DNA of 64,000 nucleotides from an uncultured Pseudoxanthomonas sp. (GCA_946479745.1 CAMLGZ010000009.1:54668-118667); one strand, 5' to 3'; numbered from the stretch's first letter, positions 7,895 to 16,419 are shown. Notes: generated by a model from the sequence alone, not told the origin. A program made the numbers and translations.

Positions 7895-9370
7895 TCAGCC
7901 CTCATGCTGCAGGGACGGTTCTGCAGCACTGGAGGAGCCCCACAACAAATCGACGGCTGTCGCGTTGGTTTCGTCGATTACCAGGCCGCTCTGGATAACG
8001 GAAAATTCGTGAGTCGAACTATCGAAGTCGCTATCCCGGATCTTCAACACCGAGATCAGGCGATGCAACCGGGCTCTTCGTTCGACGTACCGCATCAGGA
8101 TCATGTTCTCGGCAACATTCGACGCGTCGTCAACGGGCGCCCGCGGATGAGCATCCAACATGTCCGGCAACTCGAGCGAGTAGACGGTTGTCACTCCGAG
8201 CACGCGCAATTCGTTGGTCAGCGCCGCGAAGAAGTTCCCGATACGCGCAGGATCGACCGAGCCTTTCTGGAAAGCGGTCAGCCCATCGATGAAAAGGCGT
8301 TTTACCTGCCGCCTGCGAACCGCCTCCAATAGCCTGTGTCCATAAGCGTCCAGCAAATCGCTGGTAGGGGTCTGCCACAGCATCTCGACGACGCCGCTCT
8401 CGATCAGCGGCAGCAGCCCGGGTTCGATCTGCGCGATCTTCGCGCGGAGTCTTGCGGGCGTTTCATAGAAACTGAATACCAGCCCAGGTTCTTCTTGCGA
8501 TGATCGGGAAACGAAATGGAGACCTAAAGTCGTTTTGCCTATGCCCGACGGCCCCATGACCATCGTCGTCGATGCGGCAGGAAGGCCGCCCCCCGTCATC
8601 GAGTCAAGGCACTGCACTCCCGTGGAGATCCTGCCGACTACCGTTTCGGCGCCCGCGCTCGGGTATGCGTACAACGCCTCGATGCGTGGAAACACCCCAA
8701 TGCCGTCATCGGTGATCTTGTAGGAATGGCGCCCGCGCAGGAATGCGCTGCTGCGGAATTTCTTTATCTGCAGATCGCTCGCAGCCTGCCAGCCGTAGGT
8801 GCGGTCGGTCAGCAAAACGATGCCGTCCACCATCGTCTGTTCTGGCGTGACTTCTTCGTTGGCATTGGTGGTCAGGAAAACCGTGCAATTCGTAGCCAGG
8901 GCGATCTCCTGCAGATCGTGGACGAATTGTTTGTAAGCCTGCTCGCTTCCCGCACTGATTTGCGGCGTTACCAAACCGTCTATGACCAGAACCGTTGCCC
9001 GTCTGCGCTGGATTTCCCGCCGTACCAGTTTCACCACCGCGCTCAAGCCGCCGTCGTGGACTTCGGCGTACGCGCTGAGATAAGTGATCTGATCCGGTAT
9101 GCGCGTCTCATCGAAGAAGGAAAGCCCGCGCAGGTTATCCAGCATGCGGGCGTGGTTTTCGGCCAGCAGCGTGACGAATATTGCGCTCCCGCCTTGTGAA
9201 GCGTTATGGAAACATACCTGGTTCGTAAGAATGGTCTTGCCGGCACCGGGCGCGCCGCGGATGAGATACAGGCCGCCCAAAATGAAGCCCCCGCCGGTGA
9301 TGGTGTCCAAGCCGGTAATGCCGCTTGGAAGTCTTGCCAGGGCCGGCGGCGGGATAGTCTGGGGGCTCAT
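7895..9370 (-). CDS. KaiC-like double-domain RecA-fold ATPase
   Basis: A 491-residue protein with two KaiC/RecA-fold domains. Domain I has Walker A GAPGAGKT (39-46) and Walker B VLVIDG (127-132). Domain II has Walker A GPSGIGKT (273-280) and Walker B LFIDG (359-363). By eye, the catalytic Glu pair of cyanobacterial KaiC is absent in domain I (FVTLLAEN, 65-72) and only the second Glu is kept in domain II (FSFYET, 299-304). The region matching the KaiC phosphosites reads ASNVAEN, with Ser417 at the S431 position and Asn418 at the T432 position. No kaiB is present. The ATG overlaps the kinase stop (ATGA), so translation is coupled. Probably a signalling ATPase partner of the flanking kinase and receiver, not a clock protein in the strict sense. 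Confidence 0.9.
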   Translation of the reverse strand: MSPQTIPPPALARLPSGITGLDTITGGGFILGGLYLIRGAPGAGKTILTNQVCFHNASQGGSAIFVTLLAENHARMLDNLRGLSFFDETRIPDQITYLSAYAEVHDGGLSAVVKLVRREIQRRRATVLVIDGLVTPQISAGSEQAYKQFVHDLQEIALATNCTVFLTTNANEEVTPEQTMVDGIVLLTDRTYGWQAASDLQIKKFRSSAFLRGRHSYKITDDGIGVFPRIEALYAYPSAGAETVVGRISTGVQCLDSMTGGGLPAASTTMVMGPSGIGKTTLGLHFVSRSSQEEPGLVFSFYETPARLRAKIAQIEPGLLPLIESGVVEMLWQTPTSDLLDAYGHRLLEAVRRRQVKRLFIDGLTAFQKGSVDPARIGNFFAALTNELRVLGVTTVYSLELPDMLDAHPRAPVDDASNVAENMILMRYVERRARLHRLISVLKIRDSDFDSSTHEFSVIQSGLVIDETNATAVDLLWGSSSAAEPSLQHEG

Positions 9371-10155
9371 ACGATTTCCTGGTCGGGAAGCACGGGCAGC
9401 ATGATATCGAAGGTCGACCCTTCGCCGGGCACCGAGCGCACTTCTATGGACCCTCCCATGGCATCGCAAAGCTGCTTCGTGACCCAAAGACCCACTCCGA
9501 AGCCGCTGATGTCCTTCCCGGGCCTGACCGCTCGCTCGAACCTTTCGAATATCCGGGACTGGCTGTCCGCCGAAATGCCTTCGCCCTGGTCGCTTACGCT
9601 GACCACTGCTTCTTCTGCGGAAGGGCTGACGCCAACCCGGACAGTCACGGGCTTTCCGTTTCCGTATTTGATGGCATTGGAAATCAGGTTTTCGAAGATC
9701 TGTTCGAGTGCCATTCGTTCGGCGTTCACCATCAGCCTCGTGAACGGCATATCGACCACCAGTTCCGATCCGGCGTAATCGGCTGTCGGCTGCATCGTGG
9801 CGATGATGGCGGAAAGTTCTCCGCACAGGTCCAACGCCACGCAGTGGATAAACAGATGGTCCGAATTGATGCGCGACACATCAAGCAAAGTCGTCGCCCG
9901 CTTCAGGAACGCGGCCATAAGCGCTTCGATCTTGTCGAGTGCCCTGATGGTTTGCCCGGAAGACAATTCCTGGTTATCCAGAGCATGCTTCAGCATGGAA
10001 ACCCGCCCCATCATGGGAGTCATCGGGTTGCGCAATTCGTGGGCGGCGATCGCAAGGAATGCATCGCGGGCTTTCACCGCTTCCCGCAAGCACGCATTCT
10101 CCTGGGTCAGCTCGGCTATCCGGGCCTCCGGGTTCGTGGATTCGTCAGCATTCAT
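9367..10155 (-). CDS. Soluble sensor histidine kinase without sensor domain
   Basis: A 262-residue kinase made of little more than a short coiled coil (about residues 10-32), a HisKA helix pair with phospho-acceptor His39 (AHELRNPMTP) and a HATPase_c domain. The N-box (ENLISNAIKYG, 155-165), G1 (DQGEG, 189-193) and G2 (GFGVGL, 218-223) are visible. There is no transmembrane segment and no PAS or GAF domain, so the input must come from a partner, plausibly the coupled KaiC-like protein. The start at 10155 is preferred: upstream in-frame codons to 10260 read like non-coding sequence. Confidence 0.92.
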   Translation of the reverse strand: MNADESTNPEARIAELTQENACLREAVKARDAFLAIAAHELRNPMTPMMGRVSMLKHALDNQELSSGQTIRALDKIEALMAAFLKRATTLLDVSRINSDHLFIHCVALDLCGELSAIIATMQPTADYAGSELVVDMPFTRLMVNAERMALEQIFENLISNAIKYGNGKPVTVRVGVSPSAEEAVVSVSDQGEGISADSQSRIFERFERAVRPGKDISGFGVGLWVTKQLCDAMGGSIEVRSVPGEGSTFDIMLPVLPDQEIV

Positions 10156-10467
10156 CGAACGGCTGTCGATAGCCGGCGGAATCACGATGGGGAACCTGCG
10201 CGTGCGCGCCCATGACGGCGCAACTCGATGAGCGGCCGGGCCGAGTGCTGGCGGGAGCAAGGCCCATGGGCGGACTCCGGGGGGCGATTAGCGCCGTTCA
10301 CATTAGGGTGTCCCCCTCGTTTGGGCTGCGTGAAGAGTGGTCGGCAGCCCTGGAAGTGATCGACGGACATCGGGTCCGGGGTCCGCCTGGGGTCGGAGGT
10401 CCTTCCCAGATCGGGCAGCGCACTCGACAATCGGACAAAGCCCCGTACTGGCGCCTTGGTGATGTCC
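10156..10467. other. Intergenic region before the kinase-KaiC operon
   Basis: These 312 bp lie between the kinase start and the hxlR stop; both genes are on the minus strand, so the kinase promoter should be here. I see no convincing gene, strong terminator or clear promoter hexamers. Confidence 0.5.
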
Positions 10468-10842
10468 CTAGGGCAGAGTGTCGCGCTTGGCGAAGATGCT
10501 TGCCACTTCCGCCATGTTCTCGGTTCCCCAGGTGCACAGCGGGACGATCGCTTCGGCCAGGCTGCGACCGAGCGGGGTCAGCGCGTAGTCAACACGTGGC
10601 GGCACCTCCTTGTAGTCGGTCCGCGCCAGCACGCGGTCGGCCTCCAGATCCTTCAAATGCTGGATCAGCACCTTGTCGCTGACGCCCTCGATCAAGCGCT
10701 TGAGCTCGCCGTAGCGCCTCGGACCGTCGCGCAGGAAAAACAGGATCAGCGGTTTCCACTTGCCCGAGATGATGCGGAGCGTGGCGTCGAGCCCGCAGGA
10801 GAAGCCGCTGGTACCGCAGGTGGGATGAGAAGGCGTCGTCAT
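10468..10842 (-). CDS. HxlR-family transcriptional regulator
   Basis: A 124-residue winged-helix protein with the HxlR pattern: an N-terminal Cys (GFSCGLDATLRIISGKWKPLILFFL), then RYGELKRLIEGVSDKVLIQHLKDLEADRVLARTDY and VDYALTPLGRSLAEAIVPL. Many HxlR proteins sense reactive aldehydes or quinones through the N-terminal Cys; here Cys9 and Cys16 are candidates. It is divergent from a short-chain dehydrogenase with 112 bp between the starts, which suggests it represses itself and that enzyme. Confidence 0.9.
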   Translation of the reverse strand: MTTPSHPTCGTSGFSCGLDATLRIISGKWKPLILFFLRDGPRRYGELKRLIEGVSDKVLIQHLKDLEADRVLARTDYKEVPPRVDYALTPLGRSLAEAIVPLCTWGTENMAEVASIFAKRDTLP

Positions 10843-10847
10843 TTTTG

Positions 10848-10881
10848 ATACTTACCTAAAAGTGCATACTTGTCCTTAGGT
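10848..10881. promoter_or_regulatory. Repeat cluster in hxlR/SDR divergent promoter, likely operator
   Basis: Two direct repeats ATACTT (10848-10853 and 10866-10871) are 18 bp apart. An inverted pair ACCTAA (10854-10859) and TTAGGT (10876-10881) overlaps them. The cluster lies 6 bp upstream of hxlR and 74 bp before the dehydrogenase, as expected for a dimeric HxlR operator. Confidence 0.55.
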
Positions 10882-10954
10882 TATCAGACCCGCATCCTTG
10901 TACTCAAGCAAGCAGTTCCTTGCTTCCGTACAACTCCAACTGAGGATGCATGAC

Positions 10955-11689
10955 ATGAACAGACTGAATGGAAAGACCGCCGTGATCACCGGTGGCGCTA
11001 CCGGCATCGGCCGTGCGGCTGCAAAGCGCTTTATCGAGGAGGGGGCTTTCGTCTTCATCTTCGGCCGCCGCCAGGAAGCGCTCGACGTTGCTGTCGCCGA
11101 CCTCGGGCCCAATGCCCGCGCGGTGACGGGCTCGGTCTCGGATGAGGCCGATCTCGACCGACTCTACGCGGCGGTGAAGGCCGAGCGCGGAACCCTCGAC
11201 ATCGTGCTCGCCAATGCCGGGGCGGGAAGCCAGCTTCGGCTAGGCGAGATCACTGCCGAGCACATTGACGAAACCTTCGACACCAATGTGAAGGGTACGA
11301 TCTTCACGGTCCAGAAGGCGGTGCCGCTGATGGGCCCGGGCGGTTCGATAATCCTGACCGGATCAAGCGCCGGCACCACGGGCGCGCCGGCAATGAGCGC
11401 CTACAGTGCGAGCAAGGCGGCCGTGCGCAACCTCGCACGAACCTGGGCGGAGGACTTGAAGGGCACCGGCATCCGGGTAAACGTGCTGTCGCCTGGAGCG
11501 ACTGCGACCGAACTGGCGAAGGAAGCGCTAGGCGAGGAGGGCCAGAGGGTCTTCGCCGCAATGACTCCGCTCCAGCGCATGGCCGATCCGGCCGAGATCG
11601 GGGCAGTGGCCGCCTTTCTCGCCTCGTCGGACAGCAGCTTCATGACCGCCAGCGAGATCGCCGTCGACGGCGGCCTGGCGCAACTCTGA
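10955..11689 (+). CDS. Short-chain dehydrogenase/reductase (SDR), classical type
   Basis: A 244-residue classical SDR. The cofactor motif is TGGATGIG (12-19), the NAG motif is LANAG, and the catalytic residues are Ser137/138, Tyr150 and Lys154 (AYSASKAA). An Arg pair after the second strand (FGRRQEA) favours NADP(H). The C-terminus ends with the usual ITG/SEIAVDGGLAQL motif. The start at 10955 is preceded by TGAGGA at a good distance; an ATG 9 nt earlier is less well placed. The substrate is not predictable. It is probably controlled by the divergent HxlR regulator and may be co-transcribed with the reductase gene 75 nt downstream. Confidence 0.93.
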   Translation: MNRLNGKTAVITGGATGIGRAAAKRFIEEGAFVFIFGRRQEALDVAVADLGPNARAVTGSVSDEADLDRLYAAVKAERGTLDIVLANAGAGSQLRLGEITAEHIDETFDTNVKGTIFTVQKAVPLMGPGGSIILTGSSAGTTGAPAMSAYSASKAAVRNLARTWAEDLKGTGIRVNVLSPGATATELAKEALGEEGQRVFAAMTPLQRMADPAEIGAVAAFLASSDSSFMTASEIAVDGGLAQL

Positions 11690-11764
11690 CGCGCTACGCC
11701 CGGCCGGTCGCTCCATTCGACATTCGGAGCCCATAGGGCGTGATAAACCGAAAGGAGAATATAT

Positions 11765-12364
11765 ATGAGCTACGCAATTATTGGCTTCGGCAACATCGGC
11801 CAGGCGCTTGCCAGGGCGTTTGCCCGCAACGGCATCGAAGCGTCCGTGGCAACCACGCGCGACCCGGAAAGTTTCGCAGCCGAAGCGGCCGCGATCGGGC
11901 CGACGATCATCCCCAAAACGCTGGCGGACGCCGTCAAGGCGGACATCCTCTTTTTGGCGGTCCGTTTCGAGTCGCACGCGGATGTCGCCAAGGCGCTGTC
12001 CTCCTGGAAAGGGAAGACCATCGTCGATGTCACCAACGCCTACGGGGTGCCGCCTGAGAAGCTGGGAGGAGAACCTTCTTCCAAAGCTGTGGCGCAAGCC
12101 TTCACTGGCAGCAGGCTCGTCAAGGGCTTCAACCATTTGGCTGCAGCCGTCCTTGGCCAGGATCCCGCCGTGAAGGGTGGCAGGAGAGTCGTGTTCCTGG
12201 CGAGCGACGATGAGGGCGCCGCGGCGGAGATTGCTGCGCTTGCGGAAAACCTCGGTTTCGCACCGATCAAACTTGGCGGTCTTTCGGAAGGGGGACTGCT
12301 TGTGCAGGCGCGCGGAAACAGCTGGGGTCAGCTGATCTTCAAGGACTTGGTCAAATTCGACTGA
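11765..12364 (+). CDS. NAD(P)-binding oxidoreductase, COG2085 (F420H2:NADP+ reductase-like)
   Basis: A 199-residue Rossmann-fold protein with the dinucleotide motif IIGFGNIGQALARAFARNG at the extreme N-terminus, the segment KADILFLAVRFESHADVAKAL, and a C-terminal GGLSEGGLLVQARG. This matches the COG2085 family of predicted dinucleotide-binding enzymes, which includes F420-dependent NADP reductase; in a proteobacterium F420 is unlikely to be the partner, so the substrate is open. A strong ribosome-binding site (AAAGGAG) precedes the ATG. It follows the SDR gene on the same strand. Confidence 0.85.
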   Translation: MSYAIIGFGNIGQALARAFARNGIEASVATTRDPESFAAEAAAIGPTIIPKTLADAVKADILFLAVRFESHADVAKALSSWKGKTIVDVTNAYGVPPEKLGGEPSSKAVAQAFTGSRLVKGFNHLAAAVLGQDPAVKGGRRVVFLASDDEGAAAEIAALAENLGFAPIKLGGLSEGGLLVQARGNSWGQLIFKDLVKFD

Positions 12365-12765
12365 ATCCCACTGAATCTCAAACGCACTGCTATTCGCGTG
12401 TCCGGAAAGACAAGCTCGACTTCAAACTCGGGAGTAAAACCCTGAAGGGAAATCGCTCTCTCGAGGTTTGAGGACCGCTGATCCACTTTGGACGTCAACT
12501 TTTGATCAGAAAGAATTGCCGCGCCAATTTGGGCGGCTGGAGTCTGGTGCGCCTGTGGGTCTTGGCAGGCTCAGCGCACCGGACCCCATCGCCCCAAAGT
12601 GCACACCTTATGTGTCCGCTATCGATCCGATTCAAAGCGGACGTCAATAGCGCATCCACACCCTGTCGGCACGCATTTCTCCGACTTGAGAGCCAGCATG
12701 CCGAGCTTGTTGTCTGATAGGCGGGACCGTGCGCTCAAAGGCCGACTCATGCGCATCTTCGGCAT
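12365..12765. other. Intergenic region, nothing recognised
   Basis: These 401 bp lie between two convergent genes (reductase and FAD monooxygenase). Short open frames exist but have no recognisable domain or ribosome-binding site. I see no clear terminator and no transposon ends. Confidence 0.5.
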
Positions 12766-14313
12766 TCATCCGAAATCACCGAACCAGCGCGCCAGCGCCT
12801 GGGCGGCCTCGCCGATGTCTGGAGTGGCGTCACTGGCCCAGGCCACGAATCCATCGGGTCGTACCAGCACCGCGCTCAGGCCCAACTCATCCTTGGCGGC
12901 CTGCGCGACATACCCGACTCGACCACGCCAACGATTGGCGAGCGCCTTGAACGGCTTCTTATCGTCGAAGTCGAGAAACAGACCGGTGCCCGCGCCAAGG
13001 AACTCGCCAAGCCGGGTGCCATCGGCAAATTCGAAATCCGGACAGCTGCGACCCGCCAGTGGATGGTCGCTTCCCAGGTCGTAGCGAAGATAAAGGCCCC
13101 AGACGCGCTTTGCGAAGTAGGTTGCGCCGTCATCGGTGTCGATGAGGTCGCGGATGATAGCCTCAAGCGCGCGCGAGCTGCGGCTGGGGCGCATCAGCGC
13201 GACTTGAGCGCGCGACCAGTCGAGGATTTGCGCGCCGACAGGATGCCGTTCGCTTGTATACGTATCGAGCAGGCCCGCGGGCGCAACTCCACGGATGGTC
13301 GCAGCCAGCTTCCATCCCAGATTCATGGCGTCGCCGAGCCCCAGGTTGAGCCCCTGGCCACCCAAGGGCGAATGGATATGCGCAGCGTCTCCGGCAATCA
13401 GTACACGCCCTTTACGATACGTGGTGGCGTTAAACGCGCGATCCGTCCACGTCGTGGCGAGCTGGAGTCCAGTCACGGTTACGTCAGTGCCAGAGATACG
13501 GCGCAACACCTCCTGGACGTGCTCAATGCCAATCGGCTGCGTCCGGTGGAAAGCACCTCCGTCGAAATCGACCATCGCGATGGTGCCCGGCGACTGGTAG
13601 GTGTACATGCCGGTCGAAGTGTAGTGACGGCCCACCTCGAGCTTTCCCGGATCGGCAAGGTCGACTTGGACGGAGTAACCGGTGAACTCAGGATCTGTAC
13701 CGACGAAGTCAAAGCAGCCGGTTTTGCGCACGATGCTGCGCCCACCATCGCAACCGACGAGCCAACTTCCGCAGAAGGTTTCGTCGCGCGCGTGAACCGC
13801 TACACCGTCTTCTGACAGATCGAATCCACTGACGCCGAGGCCGCGTCTGATTTCCGCGCCCATCGAACATGCGCGAGCAGCCAGTACGGATTCCAGGTGC
13901 TGCATTTCGACCGGCATGCTGGTCCCGCCGGGACCTGGCAAATGGTACTGCCACCTGGAGCTGTCGATCCTGTCGAGGAAAAACTGGATGCCGGCGAAAT
14001 GACCGCCCGGTTTGCGCGCTTGCCGGCTCCAATGGGCGGCGCCCGCAACATGGCTACTTACCGGGCCATCCTTACCGGATTTCGAACCAACAACATCGTT
14101 GAGCAACCCACGACGGTATAACGCTTCAATGGTCGGCGCAGAAAGGCCACGCAGGCCAAATGGGAGCCGTTTCAAGGCTGCCGAAGGTTCCTGGGCTTGC
14201 TCAAGAACCAGCACGGACAGGCCGGCCAAGCGCAGTTCGCAGGCGAGGAACAGGCCGACGGGGCCTGCGCCAGCAATGACGACATCGTAGGAGGACGAGT
14301 GTGGGGGGCGCAT
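12766..14313 (-). CDS. FAD-dependent aromatic monooxygenase (PHBH fold, group A)
   Basis: A 515-residue flavin monooxygenase. The FAD-binding GxGxxG motif is at the N-terminus (VVIAGAGPVGL, residues 11-21), the DG motif is GCDGGRSIVRK, and the second FAD motif is VLIAGDAAHIHSPLGGQG. The C-terminal 130 residues form the thioredoxin-like domain (LVRPDGFVAWA) found in aklavinone-12-hydroxylase, MhpA-type and rifampicin monooxygenases. It hydroxylates an aromatic or polyketide substrate with NAD(P)H and O2; a role in detoxification is possible but not shown. AAGGAG lies 6 nt before the ATG. A perfect hairpin upstream (14370-14405) may be a control site. Confidence 0.9.
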   Translation of the reverse strand: MRPPHSSSYDVVIAGAGPVGLFLACELRLAGLSVLVLEQAQEPSAALKRLPFGLRGLSAPTIEALYRRGLLNDVVGSKSGKDGPVSSHVAGAAHWSRQARKPGGHFAGIQFFLDRIDSSRWQYHLPGPGGTSMPVEMQHLESVLAARACSMGAEIRRGLGVSGFDLSEDGVAVHARDETFCGSWLVGCDGGRSIVRKTGCFDFVGTDPEFTGYSVQVDLADPGKLEVGRHYTSTGMYTYQSPGTIAMVDFDGGAFHRTQPIGIEHVQEVLRRISGTDVTVTGLQLATTWTDRAFNATTYRKGRVLIAGDAAHIHSPLGGQGLNLGLGDAMNLGWKLAATIRGVAPAGLLDTYTSERHPVGAQILDWSRAQVALMRPSRSSRALEAIIRDLIDTDDGATYFAKRVWGLYLRYDLGSDHPLAGRSCPDFEFADGTRLGEFLGAGTGLFLDFDDKKPFKALANRWRGRVGYVAQAAKDELGLSAVLVRPDGFVAWASDATPDIGEAAQALARWFGDFG

Positions 14314-14773
14314 AAAAACTCCTTGTCGAAGTTCGACCGGAGCGGCTTGTCGAAGCGACAACCACACGGACGAACGCTGGACGCTGCTGAGCGTCCGTTG
14401 TTCGTCGTGGGGATATCGCGCACGAGGCGAAAGATCAGAGCTTTCGTTTCCGAAAGGACTTGGGCTTACCAAACCAAGTCTGCCTTTTCCGACGTCGGCA
14501 GTGTATCGCCGGGCAGGATCAGGCGACAACCGCTACATCGTGTGTCAGCACCCCACTGTTGAGGTGTTGGCGCACTCATACGGACTGGCGCTTGAAGCTG
14601 AAAACAAGTGAAAAAATATTTTCGACGGAAAAAAACGCCTGGGGAAAGTGCACGCAAGATCGCAGCAGGTGCCGCCAATTGTTTCTCTTCGACCAATACA
14701 GGAGCGCCAACCCTTTGATCGCAAAAGGGGTTTTTGGCGAAGCGCGGAGAGAAAAACAGGGTGCCAGACTGGA
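14314..14773. other. Intergenic region upstream of FAD monooxygenase
   Basis: These 460 bp between the monooxygenase start and tRNA-Lys hold the hairpin at 14370-14405 and a rather AT-rich stretch around 14600-14640. No gene with a recognisable domain is seen. Confidence 0.5.
14370..14405. repeat. Nested inverted repeat, possible operator or leader hairpin
   Basis: An inner perfect stem GGACGCT-GCTG-AGCGTCC (14379-14396) is flanked by outer arms ACGAAC (14370-14375) and GTTCGT (14400-14405). It lies 57-92 nt upstream of the monooxygenase start. There is no T-run, so it is not a terminator. It could bind a dimeric repressor or fold in the mRNA leader. Confidence 0.5.
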
Positions 14774-14849
14774 TGGTGGGCCGTGATGGATTCGAACCAT
14801 CGACCAAAAGATTAAAAGTCTTCTGCTCTACCAACTGAGCTAACGGCCC
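14774..14849 (-). tRNA. tRNA-Lys (anticodon UUU)
   Basis: A 76-nt tRNA on the minus strand. The acceptor stem GGGCCGT pairs with ACGGCCC, followed by discriminator A and an encoded CCA. The D-arm (TAGCTCAGTTGGTAGAGCA), an anticodon loop CTTTTAA with anticodon TTT (14816-14814) and the T-arm GGTTCGAATCC are all intact. It lies directly downstream of queC, the usual xanthomonad arrangement. Confidence 0.97.
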
Positions 14850-14912
14850 ACATGAAACCCCCGGCATTGCGCCGGGGAACGCATTCTAGCGCAACGGGCG
14901 CCCGCTGAGAAA

Positions 14913-15581
14913 TCAGGCGTAGTGCGTGGGGTCCGGCACGCCGGCGTCGGCGAAGCCTGCGGCGCGCAGGCGGCAGGCGTCGCAATGGCCGCAGGCATGG
15001 CCCTGGGCGTCCGCGCGATAGCAGGAAACGGTCTGGGCGAAGTCCACGTTCAGGCGCAGACCTTCGCGCACGATGTCGGCCTTGCTCATCTTCAGCAGCG
15101 GCGCGCGAATGCGCAGGCCCGCGCCTTCCACCCCGGCCTTGGTGGCCAGATTGGCCAGTTTCTCGAAGGCAGCGATGAACTCGGGCCTGCAATCGGGATA
15201 GCCCGAATAATCCACCGCATTGACGCCGCAGAAGATATCGGTGGCGCCCAGCACTTCGGCCCAGCCCAGCGCCACCGACAGCATGATGGTGTTGCGTGCC
15301 GGCACGTAGGTCACCGGAATGCCCGCCCCGCCCGCTTCGGGCACTTCGATATCGGCATCGGTCAGGGCCGAACCACCGATGGAGCGCAAATCGACATTGA
15401 CGGTCTTGTGTGCGGCAGCGCCCAGGGCCAGGGAGACGCGATCGGCCGCCTGCAGTTCGGAGGTATGGCGCTGGCCGTAGCTCACGCTGAGCGCGTAGGC
15501 GGAGAAACCTTCCTCACGCGCAAGGGCCAGGACGACGGCCGAATCCATGCCGCCGGAGACCAGGACGACTGCATTTTTCAT
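14913..15581 (-). CDS. queC: 7-cyano-7-deazaguanine synthase QueC
   Basis: A 222-residue enzyme of queuosine (preQ0) synthesis that converts 7-carboxy-7-deazaguanine to preQ0 using ATP and ammonia. The PP-loop SGGMDS is at residues 9-14, the family motifs [17 protein letters not shown] and [13 protein letters not shown] are present, and zinc is held by the C-terminal cysteines in [18 protein letters not shown]. The start at 15581 fits the family; the in-frame extension upstream runs through a palindromic repeat. It is separated from queE by that repeat and shares its strand and pathway. Confidence 0.96.
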   Translation of the reverse strand: MKNAVVLVSGGMDSAVVLALAREEGFSAYALSVSYGQRHTSELQAADRVSLALGAAAHKTVNVDLRSIGGSALTDADIEVPEAGGAGIPVTYVPARNTIMLSVALGWAEVLGATDIFCGVNAVDYSGYPDCRPEFIAAFEKLANLATKAGVEGAGLRIRAPLLKMSKADIVREGLRLNVDFAQTVSCYRADAQGHACGHCDACRLRAAGFADAGVPDPTHYA

Positions 15582-15606
15582 GGGGTTTTCCAATGTTGGG
15601 CGGGTC

Positions 15607-15702
15607 GTAGGAGCTGCGTAAGCTGCGACCGTAAATTCAAGGGTAAAGGACATTTTATCGAAGGTTGCAGCGCACCGTCGCAGCTTGCGCAGCAGCTCCT
15701 AC
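15607..15702. repeat. REP-like palindromic repeat (GTAGGAGC family), copy 1
   Basis: Imperfect arms begin GTAGGAGCTGC (15607-15617) and end GCAGCTCCTAC (15692-15702), and continue inward with AAGCTGCGAC / GTCGCAGCTT. It lies between queE and queC, its upper end 7 nt past the queE stop. Confidence 0.85.
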
Positions 15703-15709
15703 ACATGCC

Positions 15710-16390
15710 TCAGCGCCCTGGCTCGTCGTTCCAGAGCAGCTTGTGCAGCTGCATCTGGAAGCGCACCGGCAGACGGTCGGCGACGATCCAGTCGGCCAGA
15801 TCGCGCGGGGACAGCTCCGATTTGCTGGGAGAAAACAGAACGTCGCAACGCTGGCTCAGCTTGTGCCCCGAAACGATGTCGCGTGCCCATTCGTAATCGC
15901 CGCGCCCGCACAGCACGAACTTGACCTGGTCGCGCGCGGTGAGCAGCGGCAGGTTTTCCCAGCGATTGCGCGCGACTTCGGCCGAGGCCGGGGTCTTGAT
16001 GTCCAGCACGCGGGAAACACGCGGGTCGACGTCGGCGATATCGATGGCGCCGGAAGTTTCCAGCGACACATCGTAGCCCGCGTCGCAAAGCGCGCGCAGC
16101 AGGATCAGGCAACGTTTCTGGGAAAGCGGTTCGCCGCCGGTGACGCAGACATGGCGCACACCGTGTTTGGCCACTTCGGCCAAGATATCGGCGATGTCCC
16201 ACCAATCGCCGCCGTGGAAGGCATAGGCGGTATCGCAATATTGGCAGCGCAATGGGCAGCCCGTCAGGCGCACGAATACGGTAGGCCAGCCCGCGGTGGC
16301 GGCCTCACCCTGCAGGGACAGGAAGATCTCGGTGATCTTCAAGCGGTCCGTGGAGGACTGGACGATATCGCTGGGGACGGCGGCGTTCAT
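15710..16390 (-). CDS. queE: 7-carboxy-7-deazaguanine synthase QueE
   Basis: A 226-residue radical SAM enzyme that makes 7-carboxy-7-deazaguanine in queuosine synthesis. The cluster ligands are C45, C49 and C52 (CPLRCQYC), with the upstream FLSLQGEA and VFVRLTGC blocks and the SAM-binding CVTGGEPL segment all intact. It lies between cpoB and queC on the minus strand. REP-like palindromes flank it on both sides (15607-15702 and 16420-16488). Confidence 0.96.
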   Translation of the reverse strand: MNAAVPSDIVQSSTDRLKITEIFLSLQGEAATAGWPTVFVRLTGCPLRCQYCDTAYAFHGGDWWDIADILAEVAKHGVRHVCVTGGEPLSQKRCLILLRALCDAGYDVSLETSGAIDIADVDPRVSRVLDIKTPASAEVARNRWENLPLLTARDQVKFVLCGRGDYEWARDIVSGHKLSQRCDVLFSPSKSELSPRDLADWIVADRLPVRFQMQLHKLLWNDEPGR

Positions 16391-16419
16391 GGGTCGATTA
16401 TGCGGTTGGCGGCGCGAAT

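Noticed and set aside
7506..10155. Complete circadian kaiABC system
   Set aside because: No kaiA or kaiB gene is present in the window and the KaiC-like protein lacks key KaiC residues, so a clock function is not claimed.
12502..12717. Short open frame in the gap before the FAD monooxygenase
   Set aside because: No domain, no ribosome-binding site and a composition unlike the neighbouring genes.
14600..14773. Terminator downstream of tRNA-Lys
   Set aside because: The candidate hairpin near 14710-14733 has its T-run on the plus strand only, so it does not fit the minus-strand tRNA transcript.
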